A stretch of 59,131 nt of DNA from Pseudomonas fluorescens (GCF_002837185.1 NZ_KZ478004.1:1-59131); one strand, 5' to 3'. Shown: positions 43,088-52,007, numbered from the stretch's first letter. A program made the numbers and translations. Notes: a model not told the origin generated them from the sequence alone.

Positions 43088-43755
43088 GCCTGAGGGCAAT
43101 GCCGGACAAAATGCTCGATAGCCTCAGCGACCGGCGTGGCGCCTTGGGTCAGTTCGATAATGACGCGATTCACTCCCGGCTTTTCAATGATCTGCAACAA
43201 AACTGCCGCTACGTCTTCACGCGGCACGTCACCATAGGGGATGGCCAGGCCGGCGTGGACAGTGCCAGTGCCCGCCGAGTCCAGCAGCGTGCCCGGGCGC
43301 AGGATGACCCAGTCAAGGTCGGTTGCGGCCAGGTGCACGTCGGCGCGTTTCTTCACGGCCATGTAGTTTTCGAAGGTCTCGGAAACCGTTTTGCCACGTG
43401 ATGCCTCCGGAAACGCGGAGACCAGGATAAAGCGCCGGATACCCGCCCGTTGAGCCGCGGCGACAGACAGTTCCAACCCGTGACCATCAATAGCATCGGT
43501 CATTTGTGCGCCGCCTTTGCCGCCTGCACCGGCCGCGAATACGACTGTGTCGCTGCCCGTCATGAGCTTGGCCAGCGCTTGCGCATCGAGTTCAAGCAAG
43601 TTACCGGCGACGGGGGTGGCGCCCAGTGCTTTGAGCTCTTCGGCTTGTTGCGCATGGCGAAACAGCGAGCGTGGCTGATGACCTCGTTTGGCCAGTTGTT
43701 GGGCGAGACTGCGGGCGACTTTACCCGAACCACCGACGATAAAAACTGAGTTCAT
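43084..43755 (-). CDS. NAD(P)-binding atypical SDR (NmrA/SDR_a5-like)
   Basis: 223 residues. The N-terminal glycine motif VFIVGGSGKVARSLAQQLAK and the following VFAAGAGGKGGAQMTDAIDG and WVILRPGTLLD are typical of atypical SDRs, which bind NAD(P)H and act as reductases or sensors. GGAGTGACT precedes the ATG at 43755. A TATTGATCACTACA site lies about 90 bases upstream. Confidence 0.88.
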   Translation of the reverse strand: MNSVFIVGGSGKVARSLAQQLAKRGHQPRSLFRHAQQAEELKALGATPVAGNLLELDAQALAKLMTGSDTVVFAAGAGGKGGAQMTDAIDGHGLELSVAAAQRAGIRRFILVSAFPEASRGKTVSETFENYMAVKKRADVHLAATDLDWVILRPGTLLDSAGTGTVHAGLAIPYGDVPREDVAAVLLQIIEKPGVNRVIIELTQGATPVAEAIEHFVRHCPQA

Positions 43756-43844
43756 AGTCACTCCAGATCAGGCGATGTTCTATAAATGGCCCGCTCAAGC
43801 GAACCTGCAAACGTCATTGACGATGCATGCAGGTCTTTATTCTA

Positions 43845-43858
43845 TATTGATCACTACA
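43845..43858. promoter_or_regulatory. TATTGATCACTACA operator-like site
   Basis: It lies 90 bases before the NAD(P)-binding gene start. The flanking TTCTATA and GATCACTACA recur before the four-gene operon at 49890 (site at 50168-50181). Centre GATC with TAG/CTA arms is typical of TetR dyads. The TetR gene at 44013-44651 is a candidate binder. Confidence 0.55.
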
Positions 43859-44012
43859 TAAATTGTCAAGCGCGCTGGCAGCGTCTGCCTCTGGCCACTT
43901 CTGTGCAATGCGAGCGGCGAAATAGGCTAAAACCGAAGAGCCATTAACAAATATAATTGTTTTAACGTATTCAAATATATTGTTTTAGTTGCTTCGCGGG
44001 GGGCGTTAGCAT

Positions 44013-44651
44013 TCACGCACTGTCAACGAGTGAAGGGGTCAGCATCGCGACGGCTGTTGCGCCGATGCCTTGCAGATCCTCTCGGCTCGCAGCGTCATGC
44101 GCTTGCAGGGACATGCCTTCGAGCAAGGTATTGAGGGCCGCGGCGAGCAGCCGGGTGTCGGTTTGCGGTTTGAGCTGACCTTGTTCCACCGCGCGATCCA
44201 GGCGCTGCTGTAAGTAGTCACGGCCCTCTTGGCGTAAAGCCTTGAGGGTGGCGGTGACTTCACCGGCATCGTCGGAGACATTGACTGCCGCGAGCACGAC
44301 CATGCAGCCACAGGGGGCCTCGGGTTCGGTCAGGATCGAGGCTGAAGTGTGGAAGAAGTCGCTGATGGCGCGCACGATGTCCGGCTCGGTGTCCATGCGC
44401 TCCCACGTGGCATCCCAGAACGTCGCTTCGTAATAGGTAACCGCTTCCAGAAACAACTTGGCCTTGTTGCCGAACGCCGCATACAGGCTGGGAGGGCTGA
44501 TGCTCATGGCTGAACACAATTCCGCCACCGAGGCGGGCTCGTAGCCACGCTTCCAAAACACTGCCAGCGCCTGCAGCAGAGCCTGGTCGCGATCGAACGC
44601 GCGCGGGCGTCCTTTTGCGCGTGGAACAGCGATTGGGGTGGAGTTGGTCAT
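44013..44651 (-). CDS. TetR-family regulator
   Basis: 212 residues. The start KGRPRAFDRDQALLQALAVF and HTH ASVAELCSAMSISPPSLYAAF belong to the TetR group with the GRPR N-terminus; the C-terminal domain has two Cys (PCGCMVVLAA). The start at 44651 is preceded by AAGGTGCTGCAC. Lies between two stress clusters; predicted repressor of the NAD(P)-binding gene and of the NTF2-SRPBCC operon because both share a site. Confidence 0.87.
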   Translation of the reverse strand: MTNSTPIAVPRAKGRPRAFDRDQALLQALAVFWKRGYEPASVAELCSAMSISPPSLYAAFGNKAKLFLEAVTYYEATFWDATWERMDTEPDIVRAISDFFHTSASILTEPEAPCGCMVVLAAVNVSDDAGEVTATLKALRQEGRDYLQQRLDRAVEQGQLKPQTDTRLLAAALNTLLEGMSLQAHDAASREDLQGIGATAVAMLTPSLVDSA

Positions 44652-44760
44652 TGAGTGCAGCACCTTGGGGCGTATCGCCAGACGAGCATGCCTGGAGGAA
44701 AGTTCTGCTCCAATGATACACAAAATGAGATTTTCGGTTGCACAGCGTCATTTTGAGCTT

Positions 44761-45097
44761 TCAGGTTGACCGTGACGCGTGGCCAAGGGCCGGTACGTTG
44801 TATCGCTCAAGCACATGACCCATACCGCTCAATAGCGGTATCACATGCTTTGCAATGTCATCAGCGACTGCGGTGGGCACCCTCTCTGCGTTTCGGCGAA
44901 AAAACAGTGGGTCCTGAAAAATCAGCCTGAGCTTGGAGAGGCTGTTGCTGACCGCGGGCTGTCCGATGTTCAAGCGCTCAGATGCCCTGGTGACACTTTT
45001 TTCCTGATAAAGCGCAGCAAAGATCACCAGGCAATTGAGGTTGAATTGCGCAAGGCGCTCGGTATTGAACGTTGACGTGGGGGGGAGGGGTGTTCAT
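44761..45097 (-). pseudogene. LysR regulator fragment with frameshift
   Basis: From about 45066 to 44761 the frame reads the LysR HTH: LNCLVIFAALYQEKSVTRAS, LNIGQPAVSNSLSKLRLIF and DPLFFRRNAERVP, then stops after about 100 codons, without a ligand domain. An ATG at 45097 precedes it, but a run of seven C puts it out of frame by one base; six C would give a continuous MNTPPP start. Truncated and frameshifted, so inactive. Confidence 0.8.
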
Positions 45098-45165
45098 GAG
45101 CTTGACCCTGTCATTTGTCTTCGTTCGCCGTTGGTCGTAGAAGGTGAAGCTATTCTAAAATTTAC

Positions 45166-45180
45166 TAGACGACCGGTCTA
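45166..45180. promoter_or_regulatory. NemR-type operator, copy 1
   Basis: TAGACGACCGGTCTA dyad within TTACTAGACGACCGGTCTAT, 24 bases before the NemR-like start. The same 20-mer occurs at 45801-45820 region before the OYE gene. Autoregulation is likely. Confidence 0.8.
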
Positions 45181-45203
45181 TTGTTAATTAGAGTGGCTGC
45201 ATT

Positions 45204-45785
45204 ATGAAGAAGCATCATTCTGAAACTCGCCAACACATCCTGGACGTCGCCAGGACGTTGATGACGCACAAAGGCTACACCAGCGTAGGGTTAGCCGAGG
45301 TGGTAGCGGCTGCAAGCGTGCCTAAAGGTTCGTTCTACCACTACTTCAAATCCAAGGAAGAATTTGGTCAGGCATTGCTTGAACAGTATTTTTCCGACTA
45401 CCTCGCAACGGTCGACACGCTGTTGATGGGCTCTGCACCCGCCGCGCAAAGGTTGCTGAGTTACTTCCAGTATTGGGCGCAAACCCAGTGCTCTGATTTG
45501 CCGACCGACAAGTGCCTGGTCGTTAAATTGGGCGCCGAGGTGTGTGATCTCTCGGAGGGCATGCGCCGGGTGCTCGACCAAGGTACTCAGGCCATCCACG
45601 CGAAGCTTGAGCGTTGTATCGAGCAGGGGCTTGTCGATGGATCGATCACGTCCGCAGTACCAAGCGCGTCGCTTGCGCAATCGCTCTACCAGGTTTGGCT
45701 CGGTGCCTCCCTGATGATGAAGATTGGCAAGCGCGATGCAGCCTTTGAAACCTCCCTGGCATTAGCAAAGCGACTGTTGTCGTAG
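45204..45785 (+). CDS. nemR: NemR-like TetR regulator, paralog 2
   Basis: 193 residues. HTH VGLAEVVAAASVPKGSFYHY; conserved C104 in DKCLVVKLGAEVCDLSE and Lys173 in ASLMMKIGKR, matching the Cys106-Lys175 sensing pair of E. coli NemR. Located directly before an OYE gene, as in nemRA. Both genes have the same TAGAC dyad in the promoter. It should repress both and release them on contact with electrophiles or hypochlorite. Confidence 0.88.
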   Translation: MKKHHSETRQHILDVARTLMTHKGYTSVGLAEVVAAASVPKGSFYHYFKSKEEFGQALLEQYFSDYLATVDTLLMGSAPAAQRLLSYFQYWAQTQCSDLPTDKCLVVKLGAEVCDLSEGMRRVLDQGTQAIHAKLERCIEQGLVDGSITSAVPSASLAQSLYQVWLGASLMMKIGKRDAAFETSLALAKRLLS

Positions 45786-45805
45786 CTATTTTTTTTTCAA
45801 CTTAC

Positions 45806-45820
45806 TAGACGACCGGTCTA
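45806..45820. promoter_or_regulatory. NemR-type operator, copy 2
   Basis: TAGACGACCGGTCTA, identical to 45166-45180, 16 bases before the OYE start and 20 bases after the NemR-like stop. Confidence 0.8.
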
Positions 45821-45836
45821 TTTAAATGAGGTCATC

Positions 45837-46940
45837 ATGACAGATAACGCTCGCCGTACTGATTTATTCACCCCCATCAACCTGGGCGCGATGAAACTCG
45901 CCAACCGTATTTTGATGGCACCTGTAACCCGTAGCCGCTACGCCGAAGATGGCATCCCCAACGAGCTGCACGCCGAGTATTACGCACAACGCGCCACGGC
46001 GGGCTTGATCGTCGCCGAGGCCACCAATATTTCCGCGCAAGGTCGCGGTTACGCGTCCACCCCCGGCATCTGGAGCGAGGAGCAGGTTGCGGGCTGGAAG
46101 AAAGTCACGAACGCCGTGCATGCCGCCGGCGGCAAGATCGTCAGCCAGCTGTGGCATGTGGGACGCTTCTCCAGTGTCGAGCTGCAACCTGACGGTGCCG
46201 CTCCGGTCGCACCTTCTGCCATCAAGGCTGAAGGTGACACCTACACCACCAAAGGCTTCGTCCCGGTGTCGATGCCACGAGCGCTTGAAACCGATGAGAT
46301 CCCGGGGATCATCGAGCAGTACAAACGTGCTGCCGAGAATGCCAAACGTGCTGGTTTTGATGGTGTAGAGGTTCACTCGGCCAACAGCTACCTGCTGGAC
46401 CAGTTCCTTCGCGATTCGACCAACCATCGCACCGACCAGTACGGCGGCTCTATCGAAAATCGTGCGCGCCTTACCCTGGAAGTGACCCAAGCAATCGTCA
46501 AGATCTGGGGCAACGACCGCGTTGGCATCCGCTTGTCGCCGGTGACGCCTGACGCCGGCAACACGCCGCCTGACAGCAACGTGATGGCGATGTATGGCTA
46601 CCTGATCCAGCAACTGAATGCATTTGACCTGGCGTACCTGCACTTCGTTGAAGGCGCGACCGCCACCTCGCGTGACGTGCCGGAAGGCGTGGACATGGAC
46701 GCACTGAGCGCGCAGTTCAACGGGCCCTTCATCGGCAACAACAACTACGACCTGGAGATGGCTATTGAGCGCCGCGCCCAAGGCAAGATCGACGCCGTGG
46801 CGTTTGGCCGCCTGTTTATCTCCAACCCAGACCTGGTTGAGCGCTTGCGTCGTGGGGCCGAACTGACCATCGCACCGCGCGAGTCGTATTACGGCGGCGG
46901 CGCGAAGGGCTACACCGACTGGCCCGTCGGCAACTACTGA
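45837..46940 (+). CDS. nemA: NemA-like Old Yellow Enzyme reductase
   Basis: 367 residues, FMN barrel. Family residues are intact: VEVHSANSYLLDQFL gives H180, N183 and Y185, and MAPVTRSRY, QLWHVGR and TDQYGGSIENR bind FMN. It should reduce enals, maleimides, quinones and nitro compounds with NADPH. GAGG precedes the ATG, and a NemR-type operator covers the promoter. The SDR gene follows after 70 bases and may be cotranscribed. Confidence 0.92.
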   Translation: MTDNARRTDLFTPINLGAMKLANRILMAPVTRSRYAEDGIPNELHAEYYAQRATAGLIVAEATNISAQGRGYASTPGIWSEEQVAGWKKVTNAVHAAGGKIVSQLWHVGRFSSVELQPDGAAPVAPSAIKAEGDTYTTKGFVPVSMPRALETDEIPGIIEQYKRAAENAKRAGFDGVEVHSANSYLLDQFLRDSTNHRTDQYGGSIENRARLTLEVTQAIVKIWGNDRVGIRLSPVTPDAGNTPPDSNVMAMYGYLIQQLNAFDLAYLHFVEGATATSRDVPEGVDMDALSAQFNGPFIGNNNYDLEMAIERRAQGKIDAVAFGRLFISNPDLVERLRRGAELTIAPRESYYGGGAKGYTDWPVGNY

Positions 46941-47010
46941 TCCCCATATATCCGCGATAACCCCAAAAACTGCCCTCACAGACGGGCAGTTACCAACGAG
47001 AGGAACGCCC

Positions 47011-47754
47011 ATGAACTATCTGCAGAGTAAAACCGCGATCATTACTGGCGCATCGTCCGGCCTGGGTGCTGCATCGGCACGTGCCTTGTCCGAGAAAGGC
47101 GTTCGAATTGTCGCGGCGGCCCTGGACCAGCAAGGCCTGGACGCCATCGTCAGCGAGCTGAAAAGCAAGGGCGGTGAAGCAGTAGGTCGCGTCAGCGACG
47201 TTACCAATCCTGAGGACATGAAAGCGCTCGCGCAATTTGCTCAGGACTCTTTCGGTTCGGTGGATATCCTGATCAACAACGCAGGCTTGATGCTGTTTTC
47301 CAACTGGGTCGACCTGGCCACCGATGATTGGGAAAAGATGATCAACGTGAACATCAAAGGCTACCTGCATGGTATCGCAGCGGTGTTGCCGTTCATGTTG
47401 AAACAGAAGTCGGGCCAGATCCTGAATATGGATTCGGTTGCCGGTCACCAGGTCGGGCCTGCTGCGGGAATCTACAGCGCCACCAAGTTCTTCGTGCAGG
47501 CCATGACTGAGTCGATGCGCAAAGAGTTGGGCGTGCAGCACGGCATCCGTGTCAACACGGTCAGTCCGGGTGTGATCAACACCGGTTGGGCCGATAAAGT
47601 CACCGACCCGGCAGGCCGTAAAGCGGCTCAAGAGCTGAATAAAATCGCAATCTCGCCGGACGATATCGGTCGCGCAGTGGTGTACGCACTAAATCAGCCC
47701 GAAAACGTCACCGTCAACGACCTGATCATTTCGCCGACCCGTCAGGATTGGTAA
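47011..47754 (+). CDS. short-chain dehydrogenase/reductase
   Basis: 247 residues. TGASSGLG (12-19), NNAG, MDSVAGHQVG with the catalytic Ser, and YSATK. The C-terminal VNDLIISPTRQDW resembles YdfG-like SDRs that reduce small carbonyls and hydroxy acids. GAGAGGAACGCCC precedes the ATG. Downstream of nemA; probably part of the same electrophile response. Confidence 0.9.
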   Translation: MNYLQSKTAIITGASSGLGAASARALSEKGVRIVAAALDQQGLDAIVSELKSKGGEAVGRVSDVTNPEDMKALAQFAQDSFGSVDILINNAGLMLFSNWVDLATDDWEKMINVNIKGYLHGIAAVLPFMLKQKSGQILNMDSVAGHQVGPAAGIYSATKFFVQAMTESMRKELGVQHGIRVNTVSPGVINTGWADKVTDPAGRKAAQELNKIAISPDDIGRAVVYALNQPENVTVNDLIISPTRQDW

Positions 47755-47778
47755 GTCATAGGCGTTGAAATCACCCAG

Positions 47779-47810
47779 CCCAGGCACCGGCGCAACGCCG
47801 TGTGCCTGGG
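47779..47810 (+). terminator. hairpin after the nemA-SDR unit
   Basis: CCCAGGCAC-CGGCG / CGCCG-TGTGCCTGGG, loop CAA, 25 bases past the SDR stop. No T-run follows. It sits between convergent genes and could serve both. Confidence 0.5.
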
Positions 47811-47935
47811 CGTTACAGGATCCGTCCTGTCTCCTACCGCATGCCCCAAGTCGCGCTCTACGGCCCGGTACCCTGCGCATTACTGATGCTGGGTAACCGC
47901 CTGGGGCCAGGCACCGAGCCTCGGTTGAAACTGCA

Positions 47936-48514
47936 CTAGATCACTGATGGGGTTAGCGCTTCGCCGATCGCATAAAAGTGCCCGCCTGCGATGTAGTGCA
48001 GGCTACGAAAATCCGGGTGCGCACGCTCAAAGTGCCAATGGCCGTCGCTGAATACCCGTGTGTCGGCCCAGGCAGCGACGACCTCACCGATAAACAGGTC
48101 GTAGGTCGACTGATTGTGCGGTTCGGGCAATAGTTTGCACACAAGCCAGGCCGAGCAGCCGGCCACGAATGGCGCGTCATGGCCGCTGATACTGAACAGC
48201 TCGACGCCGCTATGAGCCAGCTTCTGTGGATCTTCCTGCAGGCTGACGCTGCCGACATCGCGGGTCAATTGCAGTTGTGCCACGGTTGGAACCTGAATCA
48301 CAAAGAGGCCGCTACGCTCTACCAGTTCGCGGGTCTTGGCGATCTTGTCCAGTACCACAGTGACTTTGGGCGGTGAGAAATCCAATGCACAGGCCCATGC
48401 CGCGGCCATCACATTTCGAGTCTCCTCGTGTTGAGCAGATACCAGCACGGTGGGGCCGTGGTTGATCAGCCGATAGGCTTTTTCAAGCGGCACTTCGGCA
48501 ATGTGGTCGTGCAT
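47936..48514 (-). CDS. flavin reductase-like FMN-binding protein
   Basis: 192 residues of the FMN-binding split-barrel family: start VPLEKAYRLINHGPTVLVSA, NVMAAAWACALDFSPPKVTV and GHDAPFVAGCSAWLVCKLLP. Such proteins use NAD(P)H to supply reduced flavin or act as flavoproteins. GGAGTTAG precedes the ATG; a longer frame to 48568 is not supported. Last gene of a four-gene minus-strand operon. Confidence 0.88.
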   Translation of the reverse strand: MHDHIAEVPLEKAYRLINHGPTVLVSAQHEETRNVMAAAWACALDFSPPKVTVVLDKIAKTRELVERSGLFVIQVPTVAQLQLTRDVGSVSLQEDPQKLAHSGVELFSISGHDAPFVAGCSAWLVCKLLPEPHNQSTYDLFIGEVVAAWADTRVFSDGHWHFERAHPDFRSLHYIAGGHFYAIGEALTPSVI

Positions 48515-48570
48515 CCTAACTCCTGAAAAATTGAACCCCGCATCCATTGCTGGAGCGGGGTAGGGCACAT

Positions 48571-49020
48571 TTATGCTGTGGCGGTTTGGTTCAGGTAAAC
48601 CTGGAGACTTTCATGCCCGCCGACAATGAGCGACTCGATGGTCGAGGTCCATTGCCCCTCTGGGTCAGGCTCGCGCGTATCGAAGGTCGCAGACCACACA
48701 ATCACGGCTTCGTCTTTGCCAGTCAACGGGATCAGGCGCACGGTCAACACGTAGTTGTCGACAGGCAGTGGCGCTTCAACGAAACGGTAGGAGAACTGCA
48801 GATTCACCGCGTCTACCGACAACAACTGCTCGCGCAGAATGGCGCCATCCTGCAACGTCAGCCGGCGGATGCAGCCGACCAGACCGTCCGGCTGACCGTC
48901 TTCTATGACGCTCTGTGGGATCGCCGGATGCCATTGGCTGATTTTCCCGAAGCGCTTGAGTACATCCCAAACGCGCTCGGCGCCGCCGTCTACAACGGCG
49001 CTGTATTCAACTTTTGCCAT
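48571..49020 (-). CDS. SRPBCC-family (polyketide cyclase/START-like) protein
   Basis: 149 residues. The start VEYSAVVDGGAERVWDVLKR and the YRFVEAPLPVDNYVLTVRL strand pair are typical of the helix-grip fold (SRPBCC; MxaD/BetV1-like), which holds a hydrophobic ligand. Between NTF2-like and flavin reductase genes. Function unknown. Confidence 0.87.
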   Translation of the reverse strand: MAKVEYSAVVDGGAERVWDVLKRFGKISQWHPAIPQSVIEDGQPDGLVGCIRRLTLQDGAILREQLLSVDAVNLQFSYRFVEAPLPVDNYVLTVRLIPLTGKDEAVIVWSATFDTREPDPEGQWTSTIESLIVGGHESLQVYLNQTATA

Positions 49021-49064
49021 GATTCATCACCTTGAGAAACATCATTGCGTTCAAGCCGCTCGGA

Positions 49065-49451
49065 TCAGCCTTCGAACTGGTGATAAACCTTGGCGATCAC
49101 TTTCCAGGTGCCGTCGATTTTGATCAGCGTCAGGTAATCGTTGTAGTCGGCGCCAATCGCGTCCTTTTCCATGTCCACACGTACCACGGCGGTGGTTGGG
49201 GTGATCGCCAGCACGTCCAGGCGTGTGCTGATATCCGGGGCTTTGCCATGGGTGCGGACGAAGTCGAACAGGTTGCTGATCGGGCCGCCCAACAGTTTGC
49301 CGTTGGTGAAGCCGTACATCACCGCTTCCTTGTGGAAGGCCTGCTCCAGCACTTCCGGGCTGCCGGCACGCAGGCCGTCTGCGTATTGCTGGGCCACGGC
49401 GACAACGGCGTTGTAGTCCTGGGTGGGTACTGCTTTGATGTTTTTGCTCAT
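49065..49451 (-). CDS. NTF2-like (SnoaL) protein
   Basis: 128 residues. Fold pattern: QDYNAVVAVAQQYADGLRAG, LEQAFHKEAVMYGFTNGKLL and YNDYLTLIKIDGTWKVIAKV. Starts at 49451 behind GGAGTTTGACC. Second gene of the operon, diverged from the other NTF2-like copies. Confidence 0.87.
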   Translation of the reverse strand: MSKNIKAVPTQDYNAVVAVAQQYADGLRAGSPEVLEQAFHKEAVMYGFTNGKLLGGPISNLFDFVRTHGKAPDISTRLDVLAITPTTAVVRVDMEKDAIGADYNDYLTLIKIDGTWKVIAKVYHQFEG

Positions 49452-49506
49452 GGTCAAACTCCATTGCATGGTTTTGGCGCCAATGGGGCGCGGTTCAAGC
49501 GGTGGG

Positions 49507-49890
49507 TTAAGGAGCAACGTGGGTGTGGTAGATCTTGCTGATGACGGTCCACTTGCCATCAACCTTCAGCAGGTTGAAGAAATCGGTGAAGCAGAAGCCG
49601 GAGATGTCATTGGTATCGATACGTGCGCTGGCGGCGGTGCCGACGATATCGACGTTGACGATGGCGCCTTTGGCTTCCGGTGAAGGGCGGAAGGCGCTGT
49701 CGATGATGTCGAACAGCCCCTGGATCGGGCCACCGGTCAGTTGACCTTCGCCATCCACGCCAAAGATAGTGGCCTGCTCGCTGAAGGCAGGTTTCATAAG
49801 GCTGCTTTTGGCTTGCTTGCCACCTTCGTTATAGTGGTTCAGTACCGTGACGATGGCGTTGTAGTCTTCGACATAAGTTGGGTGGCTCAT
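49507..49890 (-). CDS. NTF2-like (lumazine-binding type) protein, cytoplasmic copy
   Basis: 127 residues. YVEDYNAIVTVLNHYNEGGK, LMKPAFSEQATIFGV and FTDFFNLLKVDGKWTVISKI match the secreted copy at 40739 and the fragment at 39383, without their signal peptide. AGGAGTAACACC precedes the ATG. First gene of the operon; a pair of operator-like sites lies 250-290 bases upstream. Confidence 0.88.
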   Translation of the reverse strand: MSHPTYVEDYNAIVTVLNHYNEGGKQAKSSLMKPAFSEQATIFGVDGEGQLTGGPIQGLFDIIDSAFRPSPEAKGAIVNVDIVGTAASARIDTNDISGFCFTDFFNLLKVDGKWTVISKIYHTHVAP

Positions 49891-50137
49891 GGTGTTACTC
49901 CTAGTTTGAAGAGGGTTGAAGAAGGGCTTGGTTGATTGCTTTGGTACGAAGGCAACCCGTGCGCACCACAAATCTCGCGGCATACAGCGCAATTCCGCGG
50001 ACGCCGAGCGAGCGAATAATCTCGGTCCAATGCGCGATGTTGTGCGCGGCCAGGTCTAGCACGTTGCCTATTCCATTCTTTTCGGTCGGTCGGCTGGGGA
50101 TGATTACCGTCCAACACATCACTGAAGGCTAATTAAA

Positions 50138-50181
50138 TAGCGAGCGCTACATATTGATTGTATTCTATAGCGATCACTACA
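50138..50181. promoter_or_regulatory. paired operator-like sites
   Basis: TAGCGAGCGCTACA at 50138-50151 and TAGCGATCACTACA at 50168-50181 have starts 30 bases apart, about three helical turns, on the same strand. The second matches the site at 43845-43858, including the upstream TTCTATA. Near-perfect TAG-N6-CTA dyads, size of TetR sites. They lie upstream of the minus-strand operon that begins at 49890. Confidence 0.6.
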
Positions 50182-51002
50182 GTTAGTGGCAAGAAATTTG
50201 CTGTCGGTGTTGGCGAAGTGCGAAGTGGATGCCCGACGGTGTCGCCAATATTCGATGGCCGCATGGCCGCATGGGCGAACCATGACGCCAAAGCTTTGCG
50301 CACAGGGCACCTGCTTCTACAGCTCTGCGGGCACCTTCAGCTTTTTGGATAGGTGCGAGATCACCAAGGCGGTCGTTAATGACGCCCATCTACCTTTCAA
50401 TCTGGGATGGACGTAACTGCGCAACTGTCGAGCCTTTGAGCACCGTCAAGGGGCGCTACGACCTTGAGGTAGCGGGCACTCAGGGGGTGCTCAACCTGCG
50501 CCATGGCGCAGAGGCGGAACGGAGAATCGGCGATTTAAAACGGCAGGAGACTTCGCGCATTCATACCCGAAAGGCGATGAGCGTGTGGTGTGCTGAGTGG
50601 CCGAAGCCTTGTCTATCGCGCAACAGCGCAATACGTGCATCTTGATCAACTCGCATCTGCTGCAATGGAGCGACAACCATGACGACGCCCTGCGCATTTG
50701 TGAGCGACTCAATCACCCCAAGCTGGGCCTCTGATTCATGCCAGTGTCCATGTGATCACCTTCGGCCGCGCGGAGTTTTCCCAGGTAGTCCTGGAGGCGT
50801 TTGCCCTTTTGCAAGACCGGGTCTTGCTGCGCGGCCTCAACCGCAAGAAACTCATTGGCCTCAGGCTGGGGGCATCCTCTTCAAACCATCCAAAGCATGC
50901 CCTCAGATATGCCCCCAATGTAGCAATCCACTGGAAGTGAATGGAGCTCCATGGGGGGTTGAAAGCCAGAAATGATCAGCCGAACAGCCTGCCAAACGAA
51001 AC
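50182..51002. other. 820-base region with no intact gene
   Basis: No intact gene was found. Around 50600-50734 the plus frame reads AEALSIAQQRNTCILINSHL and ALRICERLNHPKLGL, which is similar in rhythm to a sugar isomerase/epimerase barrel but too short to assign. The rest (frames at 50379 and 50752) has no recognisable content. Probably decayed genes. Confidence 0.35.
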
Positions 51003-51917
51003 CTAAAGACTTTCAGGATCGCCAAAAAACATCTGAATCCGCGACCTCAACCACCGTTCCCCCGGATCATTATCCTGCGACCCGCGCCAGGCCATATGCA
51101 GCTCGAACGAGCGCACCGGCAGCGGCGGGTCTTCGGCGCGCAGGCCACCCGCCGAGGTGAGGGCGTCGGCGGCGTAATCGGGCACGGTGGCGAGGATATC
51201 GGTGCCTGCCAGTAACGTCCCCAGCCCGTTGAACTGGGGGACGGCCAGCACCACGTGGCGTTTGCGCCCGAGTTTTTCCAGTTCTTCATCGATAAACCCG
51301 CTCAGGTCGCCGGCGAACGACACCAGGGCATGCGGCCTTGCGCAGAAGTCGTCCAGGCTCAATGAGCCGGGTACGCTGTCGGCGCGCAGCAGTTTCGGCA
51401 GGCTGCGGCGCAGTACCTTGCGCTTGGCGTTGGCCGGCAGCTCGGCGGTATAGCTGACGCCGATGGAAATCTCACCTGAAGCGAGCAGGCCGGGCATCAG
51501 GATGTAGTTGACGCGACGCACCACCAGCACGATGCCGGGCGCTTCGGCGCGCAGGCGCTTGAGCAGTTGTGGCAGCAGGGCGAATTCCACGTCGTCGGAC
51601 AGGCCGATGCGGAAGACTGCGGTGCTGGTGGCCGGGTCGAACTCGGCGGCGCGGCTGACGGCGGTGGAGATCGAGTCCAGCGCCGGGGAGAGCAGGGCGA
51701 AGATTTCCACGGCGCGGGCCGTCGGCTCCATGCTGCGCCCGGTGCGTACGAACAGTGGGTCGTCAAACAGCCCGCGCAGGCGTGACAAGGCCGCACTGAT
51801 GGCCGGCTGGCCGAGAAACAGTTTCTCGGCGGCACGGGTCACACTGCGCTCATGCATCAAGGTTTCGAATACGATCAAGAGGTTAAGGTCGACACGACGC
51901 AGGTCGTTACGGTTCAT
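51003..51917 (-). CDS. LysR-family transcriptional regulator
   Basis: 304 residues. N-terminal DLNLLIVFETLMHERSVTRA and HTH FLGQPAISAALSRLRGLF place it in the NodD/LeuO-like LysR group. AGGACACAAG precedes the ATG; the frame to 51983 is longer without support. Divergent from the quinone oxidoreductase gene with two TTACCCGTAA-type sites in the gap, so it is its likely regulator. Confidence 0.88.
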   Translation of the reverse strand: MNRNDLRRVDLNLLIVFETLMHERSVTRAAEKLFLGQPAISAALSRLRGLFDDPLFVRTGRSMEPTARAVEIFALLSPALDSISTAVSRAAEFDPATSTAVFRIGLSDDVEFALLPQLLKRLRAEAPGIVLVVRRVNYILMPGLLASGEISIGVSYTAELPANAKRKVLRRSLPKLLRADSVPGSLSLDDFCARPHALVSFAGDLSGFIDEELEKLGRKRHVVLAVPQFNGLGTLLAGTDILATVPDYAADALTSAGGLRAEDPPLPVRSFELHMAWRGSQDNDPGERWLRSRIQMFFGDPESL

Positions 51918-52007
51918 CTTGTGTCCTGGAAGAGTCAGCGAACTTGACGAGAGTGGCCATATCAAGAACCTCCAGGGTTCCACTCTGAAGCATGACCGGC
52001 ATGAATC

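Noticed and set aside
45864..47012. Minus-strand open frame of 382 codons
   Set aside because: Shadow of nemA with no family features.
50379..50940. Small plus-strand frames before the LysR gene at 51003
   Set aside because: Weak resemblance to a sugar isomerase in one 45-codon piece only; not enough to call a gene.
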